From contig JAPPMO010000119.1 of the NCBI GenBank assembly GCA_028873975.1, forward strand, positions 1 through 64,000: DNA of 64,000 nt, given 5' to 3'. Shown one piece after another: positions 1 through 7,862 of this stretch (positions are counted from its first letter, which is position 1; each line of letters begins with the position of its first letter). This DNA is from Chloroflexota bacterium (lineage in GTDB: Bacteria > Chloroflexota > Anaerolineae > Aggregatilineales > Phototrophicaceae). The position numbers were made by a program, and so were the translations under genes. A model generated the notes under the pieces. The model made no database searches, was not told where the DNA came from, and saw only the letters and a program-made list of their open reading frames with translations.

Positions 1-225
1 ATTACACCGATTGTAATGGACGATTTGACTGTCCACAAAATCGGGGGAAGATCATCATGAACAAACCTTTCGACAGGTAGATTTTGGTCTAAACATACAA
101 TTGCCTGCAAAAGTAAGCATAAACCTACCGTAAAGCCTGTAACTCTTATTTGAGATAATCTCGCTATGGATAACCTTCATCTTTAACACTATTACGGCAG
201 TATAATCAAAAAGTTACTCACTGCA
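1..225. other. Intergenic leader, no gene seen
   Basis: This AT-richer stretch precedes the first gene. I find no open frame of useful length, no recognisable RNA and no convincing promoter pair in it. The gene it belongs to on the left, if any, lies outside the window. Confidence 0.5.
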
Positions 226-1125
226 ATGAGATCTCGACTGGGTGTCACAAAAACGGCGAGTAACCTAGTGCGCTCCCCCCGCCTCTACTGCGCCATGAGC
301 GCCTCCGTCGTGGAAGCCTTCTGCTTCAACCATCCCCTTCTCAAAGCTGCGCTGCACCTGCTCTGCGCCCCCTTCGTCCTGGAACTCACGCGGCTGGGAA
401 TGAAAATGGAAGCCATGATCGCCCGGGACGGCCACCTGAAAGGCGCCAGTCGCTGGCTGGTCGAAATCGCCGCGCGCGCCCTGCACATCCAGGGCGCGGA
501 GCGCATACCGACATCCGGACCGGTGCTCTTCCTGGGCAATCATGCCGGGCTGGGCGATGCCTTCGCCTTGCTTGCGGCCTCGCCCCGGCGCGATACCCAA
601 GTCCTGGCTTATGACTTCGGCATCTTGCCCGGGCTGGGCGAGATGCGCCGCCATGTCATCGTGGTCGACAAACGCGCGCCCTATTCGGCCATGCGAGCGT
701 CCCTGCGTCATCTGCGAGCGGGCAAATCGCTGCTGCTCTTCCCGCGCGGGGAGATCGAGGACGATCCCGCGCTCGCGCTCGAACCGGCTCTGGCTTCGCT
801 GGCGGAATGGTCGCGCAGCGTCGAGTTTTTCACGCGCTACACGCCGGATCTGACCATCCTGCCCTGCGCGGTCGGCGGAGTCATCTCGCGCCGGGCGCTG
901 CGCAATCCTGTCGTCCGTCAATACCGAGACAAAGACAAACGCCATTTTCTGGCGGCCACCTTCCAGATGATGTTCCCCTTTTATCGCGATCCGGTCATCA
1001 GCCTGCATTTCGGACGCCCCCTGCGCGGCGAAGGGACCAGCCGCGAGGACCTGCTGCGCGAGATGGCGAGCTTGCTGCGCGGCGTCCATGCCGAGCAGCG
1101 CAGATTGATAAATCGAGTACCATAG
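226..1125 (+). CDS. PlsC-like lysophospholipid acyltransferase family protein
   Basis: Probable membrane-associated acyltransferase that would move a fatty acyl group onto a glycerol-phosphate or lyso-lipid acceptor. The sequence shows an NHAGLGDAF stretch, which fits the family's NHxxxxD catalytic box, followed about 70 residues later by LLLFPRGE, which corresponds to the FPEG acceptor-binding box, here with Arg in place of Glu. The family is usually 200-300 residues, so 299 is normal. The ATG at 226 is the first start; an in-frame ATG at 295 (MSASVVEAF) is an alternative. The gene stands alone on the plus strand and ends 20 bp before a repeat element, so it is unlikely to be in an operon with the exporter genes downstream. 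The precise substrate cannot be read from sequence. Confidence 0.7.
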   Translation: MRSRLGVTKTASNLVRSPRLYCAMSASVVEAFCFNHPLLKAALHLLCAPFVLELTRLGMKMEAMIARDGHLKGASRWLVEIAARALHIQGAERIPTSGPVLFLGNHAGLGDAFALLAASPRRDTQVLAYDFGILPGLGEMRRHVIVVDKRAPYSAMRASLRHLRAGKSLLLFPRGEIEDDPALALEPALASLAEWSRSVEFFTRYTPDLTILPCAVGGVISRRALRNPVVRQYRDKDKRHFLAATFQMMFPFYRDPVISLHFGRPLRGEGTSREDLLREMASLLRGVHAEQRRLINRVP

Positions 1126-1144
1126 GGTGTATATGGTCAAGCGA

Positions 1145-1592
1145 TAGGGCAATCGCATCACATCGCGCATTCGCAGAATGATCGAGAAATTAAACGATAA
1201 TCTAACCACAGAGAACACAGAAGTAAGTGCAAGTAAGTCATGCAAATTTTGCAAAAGCAACGATCTGTAGGGGCGACATACCATGTCGCCCGAAACCACA
1301 AGTCGCGGCGGCAACGGGCGACCAGATTGGTCGCCCCTACAAGGCTCGCTTTAGTTGCATGACTTACTTGGAATTACTGAGGGCACAGAGTTGAGGGTGT
1401 TTTGACGACTAATACGCTAATTCCGCCACCTGTATATTGCAAATTCGCCGAGGAAACCACATCTGTCGCTCAAAATCAGGTCTGCAATAAGACAAGCGCA
1501 TTGATTTTATTTGCTTTTCTCGGTGTTCTCGGTGTCCTCGGTGGTTAAATTTTAGTTTGGTTCTAGGTATTTTGTTTCTAGTGCGATTGCGC
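1145..1592. mobile_element. MITE-like element, copy 1, with a nested repeat and 11-bp flanking duplication
   Basis: The left end reads AGGGCAATCGCATCAC and the right end GTGCGATTGCGC, an imperfect terminal inverted repeat shared with the elements at 12843, 31135 and 61423. Inside are 'accacagagaacacag' (about 1204) and its inverted counterpart 'ctcggtgtcctcggtgg' (about 1530). The 11-mer TGGTCAAGCGA sits immediately outside both ends (1134-1144 and 1593-1603), which looks like a target-site duplication. The element is 448 bp rather than about 255 bp because a second palindromic repeat has inserted in it. No coding capacity is convincing. Confidence 0.7.
1221..1379. repeat. Nested palindromic repeat, copy 1
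   Basis: A 131-bp core (1222-1352) is identical base for base to 25205-25335. The outer arms AAGTAAGTCATGCAA and TTGCATGACTTACTT are inverted copies of each other. Inside, GTAGGGGCGAC pairs with GTCGCCCCTAC, and each half carries its own small hairpin (GGCGACAT/ATGTCGCC and GGGCGACCA/TGGTCGCCC), so the unit could fold into a branched cruciform. It interrupts the 'cacaga/gggcacagag' repeat of the surrounding element at the same point as in the 25 kb copy. Confidence 0.8.
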
Positions 1593-1678
1593 TGGTCAAG
1601 CGACTTCCGCACTTCAAGTTTAGGCTGTTGCGGCGATAATAGCGGCGCTGGTTGCGCGCAGGAAAGCCATTTCCGGAC

Positions 1679-2485
1679 ATGAGTCATTGGTCGAATACGA
1701 CAGCGTCGGCTGATCGCGCCCTCAAGTGGCGCAGCTACTGGAATCTGTTCCTTTCCCTGGTCAACCGCGATATTCGCGCCCGCTACCGCCGGACGATCCT
1801 GGGTCCGCTCTGGGCCATCATTCCCGCCATTTTGACCACGGCGATCTTTAGTTTTTTGCACCGGGTGGTCGAGATTGATACCGAAGGCGCGCCCCACCTG
1901 GTCTTTGTCTTCGCCGCCACCGTGCCCTGGACCTATTTTCAGACATCGGTCATCCGCATCCCCTTTGGCATTCTGGCCAATGGCACGCTGCTGCGCAAGA
2001 TGGCTGTCCCGCGCTTCATTTTTCCGCTGGTCGTCCTGGCGACGACCTTCTTCGACTTTCTCATGTCGTCGATCGTGCTCTTCGCCGCCTTGCTGCTGTA
2101 TCAGATGCCGATCACCTGGGCTTGGCTCTGGCTGCCGGCGCTGGTGGCGATGCTGAGCTTGCTGGCTTGGGGCGTCGGCATTGGCATCGCGGCTTTCACT
2201 GTCTACCGGCGCGACATGCTGCATGGCTTGCAGTATTTCATGCAAGTCTGGCTCTTTCTGACGCCGGTGATCTATTCCTCCAAGGAGTTGGCGAGCAACC
2301 TGCAAATTGTCTACCGGCTCAATCCCATGGTCGGCATCATCGATGGCTTCCGCAGCGTGTTGATCTTCGGGCAGCCGCCCGATCCCGAGTCGCTTCTCAT
2401 CAGCCTGATTGTTACATTAGTGATTCTGCTGGCCGCCTTTCCGCTCTTCCAGGTCTTGTCACAGTATTTTGCCGATGTTTTGTAG
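1679..2485 (+). CDS. ABC-2 type polysaccharide export permease (Wzm/TagG-like)
   Basis: Membrane subunit of an exporter for lipid-linked polysaccharide, polyol phosphate or O-antigen-like glycan. It has the family's amphipathic N-terminal stretch RDIRARYRRTILGPLWAIIPA followed by about six hydrophobic segments, and its 268-residue length is typical. I chose ATG 1679 (MSHWSN) over an upstream in-frame TTG at 1652 because the residues before it lie in the end of the repeat region. The ATPase gene follows 26 bp downstream, the usual Wzm-Wzt order. No glycosyltransferase genes accompany the pair here, so the exported glycan is unknown. Confidence 0.85.
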   Translation: MSHWSNTTASADRALKWRSYWNLFLSLVNRDIRARYRRTILGPLWAIIPAILTTAIFSFLHRVVEIDTEGAPHLVFVFAATVPWTYFQTSVIRIPFGILANGTLLRKMAVPRFIFPLVVLATTFFDFLMSSIVLFAALLLYQMPITWAWLWLPALVAMLSLLAWGVGIGIAAFTVYRRDMLHGLQYFMQVWLFLTPVIYSSKELASNLQIVYRLNPMVGIIDGFRSVLIFGQPPDPESLLISLIVTLVILLAAFPLFQVLSQYFADVL

Positions 2486-2511
2486 CGAACCATGAATCGA
2501 GTGAAGCATTT

Positions 2512-3771
2512 ATGCCCAAAGAGCTAGCCATACAGGTCGAAGATGTCTGGAAGCGTTACGGCTTGCCGCTGCGCCCCTACCTGCGCAGGCAGTTCGATCA
2601 ACTGACGGGGCGGGGGGAAAACGGCTTCGCCGCTTACGGTCCCTGGGCCTTAAAAGACATCTCCTTCCAGGTCGAACAAGGCGAGTCGTTGGGCATCGTC
2701 GGCAAAAACGGCGCCGGGAAGAGCACCTTGCTCAAGCTGCTGGCGGGCGTCAGCCCGGTCACGCAGGGGCGGGTCGAGATTAACGGGCGCCTCTTCCCGA
2801 TGATCGAGTTGGCGGCCGGCATGCACCGCGACCTGACCGGTCGGGAGAATATCAAGCTGCTGGGCGCCATCATGGGTTTTACCGCGGCGCAGATGGATGC
2901 CAAGATGCCCGAAATCGAATCTTTCGCCGAGCTGGGCGAATGGCTGGACAAACCGGTCTACCAGTATTCCAGCGGCATGCAAGCCCGCCTCGGTTTCAGC
3001 GTCGCGGTCAACGTCGATGCCGATATTCTCTTGATTGACGAGGTGCTTTCCGTGGGGGATGTCAACTTCCAGAAGAAATGCCTGACGCGCATGGACGAGC
3101 TCTCCAACAGCGGCGTTACCGTGATCTTTGTCACGCACAATCCCTACAACATCGAGCGCATTTGCGACCGCGCCATTTACCTGCGCGAGGGGCGGGTCAC
3201 CGCCGCCGGTTCCCCCAGCGATATCCTGACCGCCTACTTCCAGGGGGCTATCGACAAGTCCAAAGTCTTCGCCAGCGGGGAGGTCCCGGCTGCTGAACTG
3301 CGGGAAGGCACCGGCAGCTTCCGCGTCGTTGATATCACCATGCGCGATCCGAGCAGCGGCGGGATCATTACCAGCTTCCATACCGGCGATTCCGTCCTGT
3401 TCAACCTGAAGCTGAAGGTCCACGAGCCGACAAGCAATTATCGCTTCTCCCTGCGCATTCTCGATCCTGCCGGCACGATTCTGAGCTTTGTGGACATCCC
3501 CAGCGCCGAGCGCGCCAGCCTGGCGCTTCACGAAGACGCCACGCTGCAATGCGCGATTGAAAATGTCAATCTGCTGCCGGGCGAATACTGGATCGATATC
3601 GTGGCTCGGGAAGTCGCCGGACCCGTGATCGATTCGATTTCTTTCGCCCTGTCCTTCCTGGTGACCGGGGATAGCGAAGTCATGCAGCGGACGGAAAACC
3701 GCGGCATCCTTTACTTGCCGGCCGCTTGGCAGCTTGCCGAGGCGGACAGCTTATCCGAACCGCCCTTGTGA
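2512..3771 (+). CDS. ABC transporter ATPase with C-terminal carbohydrate-binding domain (Wzt/TagH-like)
   Basis: Cytoplasmic ATPase partner of the preceding permease. Visible motifs in order are Walker A GKNGAGKST, the signature YSSGMQARLGF, Walker B ILLIDEV followed by LSVGD, and the switch histidine in VTHN. About 170 further residues follow the ATPase domain and end in a beta-rich stretch like the Wzt C-terminal domain, which in characterised systems binds the end of the glycan to be exported. ATG 2512 (MPKELAIQ) is the natural start; the open frame extends upstream only through the permease gene in another frame. Its TGA overlaps the GTG start of the next gene, so the three genes look co-transcribed. 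Confidence 0.85.
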   Translation: MPKELAIQVEDVWKRYGLPLRPYLRRQFDQLTGRGENGFAAYGPWALKDISFQVEQGESLGIVGKNGAGKSTLLKLLAGVSPVTQGRVEINGRLFPMIELAAGMHRDLTGRENIKLLGAIMGFTAAQMDAKMPEIESFAELGEWLDKPVYQYSSGMQARLGFSVAVNVDADILLIDEVLSVGDVNFQKKCLTRMDELSNSGVTVIFVTHNPYNIERICDRAIYLREGRVTAAGSPSDILTAYFQGAIDKSKVFASGEVPAAELREGTGSFRVVDITMRDPSSGGIITSFHTGDSVLFNLKLKVHEPTSNYRFSLRILDPAGTILSFVDIPSAERASLALHEDATLQCAIENVNLLPGEYWIDIVAREVAGPVIDSISFALSFLVTGDSEVMQRTENRGILYLPAAWQLAEADSLSEPPL

Positions 3772-4646
3772 TCTTCCAACAGGCGCGGAAGACGCTGGCT
3801 GGCTGCAAACCTGGCTGGAAACTGGTTGAGGCGCGGCAGTTGAGTTCGCGCGCCGCCACACTGGAGATACTCACGGATCAGGGTAGGCCTGGTCGGTTAA
3901 CCTTGCTGAGCCACAGCCCCCGCGACCGGCAAGTCAATCCCGATATCGCCCGTGATGAGTTCAGATTGTTGCAGATCTTGTCAAGCGCCGGGCTGGCCGT
4001 GCCAAAGCCGCTTCTCGTCGATTCCCGCCACGAGATCCCCTTCCTGATTACCGAATTCGTCGAGGGCGAAACCCGCTTTGCGCCGGCCAAGATATCCGCA
4101 TTCTGCCATCAAATGGCGGATATATTGGCCAGCATCCATCGTATCGACATCAACCGATATGATCTTTCCTTCTTGCCCGCGCAAAGCCAAGTGTTGGAGG
4201 AGAACTTGCGCGAAGCGACGGAAGAGGCCTACGGCATCCGCGCGATACTAAGCGCAGCTCGGTCGCGGCTTCAATTCAATGCTACGGTCCTGCTGCACGG
4301 TGACTTCTGGCTGGGCAATCTGCTTTGGCGCGCCGATCAACTGGCGGCGGTCATCGACTGGGAGGATGCCATGCTGGGCGACCCGCTGGGAGACTTGGGC
4401 AAGAGTCGCCTGGAGATGCTATGGGCGCTTGGCGAGCCCGCGATGGATCTCTACACAGCCGGCTACAAGACGCGGAATCCCGGGCTGGATTACAGTTCTT
4501 TGCCCTTCTGGGACCTCTGGGGAGCGTTGAGACTTTCGCATTTTGCCCAGTGGACAACGGAGGAGGACAAGACCGCGCGCCTGCGGACGCAATACGAGCG
4601 CTTCATAACAAAGGCTGCCGCCGCGCTAGAGCCCCTGCAGAAATGA
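3768..4646 (+). CDS. APH-family phosphotransferase (aminoglycoside/choline kinase fold)
   Basis: Kinase-like protein that would transfer phosphate from ATP to a small hydroxylated substrate. The catalytic loop is LLHGDFWLGN and the metal-binding motif VIDWEDAMLGD; both are intact. The GTG start at 3768 overlaps the TGA of the exporter ATPase (GTGA), suggesting translational coupling; a TTG at 3726 is possible but would overlap by 46 bp. The 3' end runs convergently 21 bp into menH on the opposite strand. Coupling to a glycan exporter makes a sugar, sugar-alcohol or choline-type substrate more likely than antibiotic resistance, but this is inference. Confidence 0.75.
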   Translation: MIFQQARKTLAGCKPGWKLVEARQLSSRAATLEILTDQGRPGRLTLLSHSPRDRQVNPDIARDEFRLLQILSSAGLAVPKPLLVDSRHEIPFLITEFVEGETRFAPAKISAFCHQMADILASIHRIDINRYDLSFLPAQSQVLEENLREATEEAYGIRAILSAARSRLQFNATVLLHGDFWLGNLLWRADQLAAVIDWEDAMLGDPLGDLGKSRLEMLWALGEPAMDLYTAGYKTRNPGLDYSSLPFWDLWGALRLSHFAQWTTEEDKTARLRTQYERFITKAAAALEPLQK

Positions 4647-5444
4647 TTTGACTCGCTTGATGAAAATTTGCGGCTGCTCGAGATGGATATTGTGCCCGGC
4701 GTCGGGGATCACCTGTAAGTCGGCGCGGGGCAGCTGCCGAGCCATCCGCTGATTGATCGCGACGAACTTGCTGTCCCGCGCGCCCGCCAGCAAAAGCGCG
4801 GGCGTCGATACTTGCCCCAGGCGGGTCCAGATCTCGGGCTGCGCGCCGCTGCCCATGCCGCGCAGGCTATTGGCCAGTCCTGTGGCATCATTGCCCAAGC
4901 GCTGCTTACGCTGCGCGCGCCGGATCTCTTCGGGCAATTGTTGCTGCGATTTCCAAAGCGGCAGTTTCTCCCAATAATCCACGAACCAAGCGACGCCCAT
5001 CGTCTCGATACGCTCCGCCAAGGCGTGGTCTTGGCGACGGCGTCGCTCGCGCTCGCTTTTGTCGGCCAAGCCCGGCGAGGCGCTTTCCAGGATCAAGCTG
5101 CGGCAGCGCCCGGGATAGCCCGCTGACAAGTACAGCGCCAGCCGCCCGCCCATGGAGTAACCCAGCAAATGACAGTCCGGGATACGCAACTCGTCGAGCA
5201 GGGACAGGATATCGCGGGAAACGCGCGCCATCTGATAAGCGCCGACCCCCGTCGGTTTGTCACTGGCGCCATGACCCAGGATATCGACGGCGATGATCCG
5301 GTAGGCGCTATCCAATCCGGCTCGCAGCTCAGCCCAGATGCTTTTGTCGCCGCCGAATCCATGCAAGAGCAGCAGCGCTTCGCCCTGCCCGCTGATTTCC
5401 AGTTCGTAATGATGACCGTTGACATGCAACCCGCCGCTAGTCAT
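4626..5444 (-). CDS. menH: 2-succinyl-6-hydroxy-2,4-cyclohexadiene-1-carboxylate synthase (MenH), alpha/beta hydrolase
   Basis: Alpha/beta-hydrolase that removes pyruvate from the MenD product (SEPHCHC to SHCHC) in menaquinone synthesis. The nucleophile elbow is GYSMGG with Ser97, the oxyanion region is HGFGGD, and the late DSKFV and AGHNIHLEQP segments supply the acid and histidine. At 272 residues it has the family length. ATG 5444 is chosen because it starts the conserved MTSGGLHVNG region and overlaps the menE stop by 8 bp; a longer frame to 5558 reads through menE. It is the last gene of the men operon. MenH-type hydrolases are hard to tell from other hydrolases by sequence alone, so the assignment rests on context. 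Confidence 0.82.
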   Translation of the reverse strand: MTSGGLHVNGHHYELEISGQGEALLLLHGFGGDKSIWAELRAGLDSAYRIIAVDILGHGASDKPTGVGAYQMARVSRDILSLLDELRIPDCHLLGYSMGGRLALYLSAGYPGRCRSLILESASPGLADKSERERRRRQDHALAERIETMGVAWFVDYWEKLPLWKSQQQLPEEIRRAQRKQRLGNDATGLANSLRGMGSGAQPEIWTRLGQVSTPALLLAGARDSKFVAINQRMARQLPRADLQVIPDAGHNIHLEQPQIFIKRVKSFLQGL

Positions 5445-6924
5445 TGAAGAGTTTCCGCACTTCCCGCCGCTGTATCTTGCCCGACGACGCGCGCGGGAAG
5501 GCGCTGATGAAACGAATCTCGCGCGGGATCTTGTACGAAGCCAGCGCGCCGCGGGCAAAAGCGAAAATCGCGTCTTGGGAAACGCCGCGCCCGTCCCTCA
5601 GTTGAATCGCCGCCGCGACCCGTTGTCCCCATTTGGCGTCCTCCAGCCCGAGGGCTATCACTTCTTCGACGGCTGGATGCGCTCGCAGAGCCTTCTCCAC
5701 TTCAGCCGGATAGATATTTTCGCCACCGCTGAGGATCAGGTCTTCACGACGTTGCAGGACGACCAGATCGCCATCCTCATCAAGGGCGCCGATATCGCCC
5801 GTATGCAGCCAGCCATCCCGCAGCGATCTTTCCGTGGCTGCCGAATCATTGTAGTAGCCGCGCATGACTTGGGGTCCTTTGACGATGATTTCACCCGGCT
5901 CGCCCGGGGCCGCGTCGGCGCCGCGTTCGTTAATCACCCGCAATTCCGTGAACAGCAATGGCTTGCCGACGCTTTCGGGTTTGGTCCGCAGCAGGTCGGG
6001 GCTGGCTGTCGCAACCTGCGATGCCGCCTCGCTCAATCCATAACTCGGCGCGATCGGGATGCCCGCTTCTCTACAGCGCGCTGCCAGCTCGACCGGCGTC
6101 GCCTCCCCGCCGAGCAAGACGAGTCGGAGTCGCGGATTCCACGGGCGCGCCTTCGCGTCCAGCAAGCGCGACAACATCGTCGGAACGAGCGATACTAGGG
6201 AAATCGGTCGCTCGGAAAGCAGCCGATTCACCGCATCCACATCAAAACGCTTCATGGGCGGCAGTTCGACGGCTGTGCCATATATCAATGAGCGCAGGAT
6301 GATGCTCAATCCGCCCACGTGATACGTCGGCAAGACGCAGAGCCAGCGATCGTCGGGCAAGAGGCCCAATCGAAAAGCCGAGCCGAGCGCGCTCTGGAAT
6401 ATGTTGTTGTATGTCAAAATCGCGGCTTTGGGACGCCCGCTCGTGCCGGAGCTGTGAATGATTGCGAAGTCCCGCTTGAGATCAATGTTTTTTTGAGCAT
6501 CGGGAGCATCCGCCCCCGTCAAATTGGCCAGGCCGGGAAAGACCAGAGTGGGGGCGGAAACGGCGCGAGCGATCGCCTCGCTATCGCGCTCGCAGATCAC
6601 TAAACGACAGCCGCTGTTTTTGACCTGCCATTTGAGTTCCTCAGCGGTCAGGCGGGTATTCAAAGGCACGACCACAGCGCCGAGGCGCATCAATGCCAGC
6701 AGGCTCAAAACCGATGCCGGTCCATTTCTCATCAACAGCGCCACATGATCGCCAGGTCCGACATTTGCTCTCGTCCGAATGAATGCGGCTGTGGACCCCG
6801 CCAGACGATCGATATCGGCGAAGCTGTATGTTTCGGCTTCGACATGAAGGAAGGCTTTCTGCGGCGTAGCGCGGGCGCGCGCGCTCAGCCAATCGCTATT
6901 CGCGCCGGATTCGATATCAGTCAT
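5437..6924 (-). CDS. menE: o-succinylbenzoate-CoA ligase (MenE)
   Basis: Acyl-adenylate-forming enzyme that activates o-succinylbenzoate with ATP and CoA. It shows the adenylate-binding P-loop HSSGTSGRPKA, the YGLSEAAS core motif, the GWLHTGDIG motif with its Asp, and the C-terminal GKIQRREVRKL containing the catalytic Lys. The 495-residue length is normal for MenE. The start ATG at 6924 has a weak GGGA upstream. It lies 29 bp downstream of menB and overlaps menH, so it is part of the same transcript. The surrounding men genes make MenE more likely than a generic acyl-CoA synthetase. Confidence 0.9.
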   Translation of the reverse strand: MTDIESGANSDWLSARARATPQKAFLHVEAETYSFADIDRLAGSTAAFIRTRANVGPGDHVALLMRNGPASVLSLLALMRLGAVVVPLNTRLTAEELKWQVKNSGCRLVICERDSEAIARAVSAPTLVFPGLANLTGADAPDAQKNIDLKRDFAIIHSSGTSGRPKAAILTYNNIFQSALGSAFRLGLLPDDRWLCVLPTYHVGGLSIILRSLIYGTAVELPPMKRFDVDAVNRLLSERPISLVSLVPTMLSRLLDAKARPWNPRLRLVLLGGEATPVELAARCREAGIPIAPSYGLSEAASQVATASPDLLRTKPESVGKPLLFTELRVINERGADAAPGEPGEIIVKGPQVMRGYYNDSAATERSLRDGWLHTGDIGALDEDGDLVVLQRREDLILSGGENIYPAEVEKALRAHPAVEEVIALGLEDAKWGQRVAAAIQLRDGRGVSQDAIFAFARGALASYKIPREIRFISAFPRASSGKIQRREVRKLFND

Positions 6925-6953
6925 CGGCTATCCCAAGCAACGGTAAAGCCAAG

Positions 6954-7841
6954 TCAAGCCCGGCGCGGGAACTTGCTGAAGTCGGGCTTGCGCCCTTCGA
7001 GGAAAGCATTCTTGCCCTCGCTGCCTTCTTCCGTCATATAGAAAAGCATGGTGGCGTCGCCCGCCAAGACCTGAACGCCAGTCTGGCCGTCCAGCTCGGC
7101 GTTCAAGCCGGCTTTGATGAAACGCAGCGCCAGCGGGCTCTTGCTCAGTATTTCCCGCGACCACTGCAGCGCTTCCCGCTCCAGTTCCGCCAGCGGCACG
7201 ACGGTATTGACCATACCCATTTCCAGGGCTTGCTCGGCGCTGTATTGACGACAGAGGAACCAGATCTCCCGCGCTTTCTTCTGCCCGACATGCGCCGCCA
7301 GAAAGGACGAGCCGAAACCGGCGTCAAAGCTGCCGACGATGGGACCGGTCTGGCCGTAGATCGCATTATCGCTGGAAATAGTCAAATCGCAGCAGACATG
7401 CAAGACATGCCCGCCACCGATAGCAAAGCCCGGCGCCACCGCGATGACCGGCTTGGGGATATTGCGAATATACCGCTGCAACTGCAGGACGTTCAGCCGC
7501 GGCACGCCATCCTCGCCGACATAGCCGGAGTGCCCGCGCGCCTTTTGGTCGCCGCCGGCGCAAAATGACCAGATGCCGTCTTTGCTGCTGGGACCGTTGG
7601 CGGTGATCCACAAGACTCCGACTTCGCCATCGTGCCAGGCATGCAGCAATGCCTCGGTCATTTCGTCGATGGTCTTGGGTCGAAAGGCGTTGCGCACATC
7701 AGGGCGATTGAAGGCGATACGCGCGATGCCCTCGGCTTTGTGATATGTAATATCGTCGTAGCGCTTGACCTCCTGCCAATCCGCCAGCCGCATCAGATCT
7801 GCGGTCTTGACCTTTGCCTGCTCTTCCGCGCTTGTTGCCAT
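6954..7841 (-). CDS. menB: 1,4-dihydroxy-2-naphthoyl-CoA synthase (MenB)
   Basis: Crotonase-fold enzyme that closes the second ring of the naphthoquinone, turning o-succinylbenzoyl-CoA into DHNA-CoA. Diagnostic stretches are the [14 protein letters not shown] active-site region, [11 protein letters not shown], the oxyanion-hole [11 protein letters not shown] and [11 protein letters not shown], all typical of MenB. ATG 7841 is preferred to ATG 7847 because AAGGAG (7849-7854) stands 7 nt before the former and only 1 nt before the latter. The protein of 295 residues fits the longer MenB subgroup. It lies 21 bp after menD and 29 bp before menE. Confidence 0.95.
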   Translation of the reverse strand: MATSAEEQAKVKTADLMRLADWQEVKRYDDITYHKAEGIARIAFNRPDVRNAFRPKTIDEMTEALLHAWHDGEVGVLWITANGPSSKDGIWSFCAGGDQKARGHSGYVGEDGVPRLNVLQLQRYIRNIPKPVIAVAPGFAIGGGHVLHVCCDLTISSDNAIYGQTGPIVGSFDAGFGSSFLAAHVGQKKAREIWFLCRQYSAEQALEMGMVNTVVPLAELEREALQWSREILSKSPLALRFIKAGLNAELDGQTGVQVLAGDATMLFYMTEEGSEGKNAFLEGRKPDFSKFPRRA

Positions 7842-7862
7842 CTGCATTCTCCTTGTTCAATT

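Noticed and set aside
265..1314. Long minus-strand open frame over the acyltransferase gene
   Set aside because: It is antisense to a gene with recognisable motifs and shows no domain of its own; long shadow frames are common at this GC content.
1125..1680. Minus-strand protein containing FNHRGHREHREKQ
   Set aside because: This peptide is the translated 'accgaggacaccgag' repeat; the frame is an artefact of the repeat's 3-bp-compatible periodicity.
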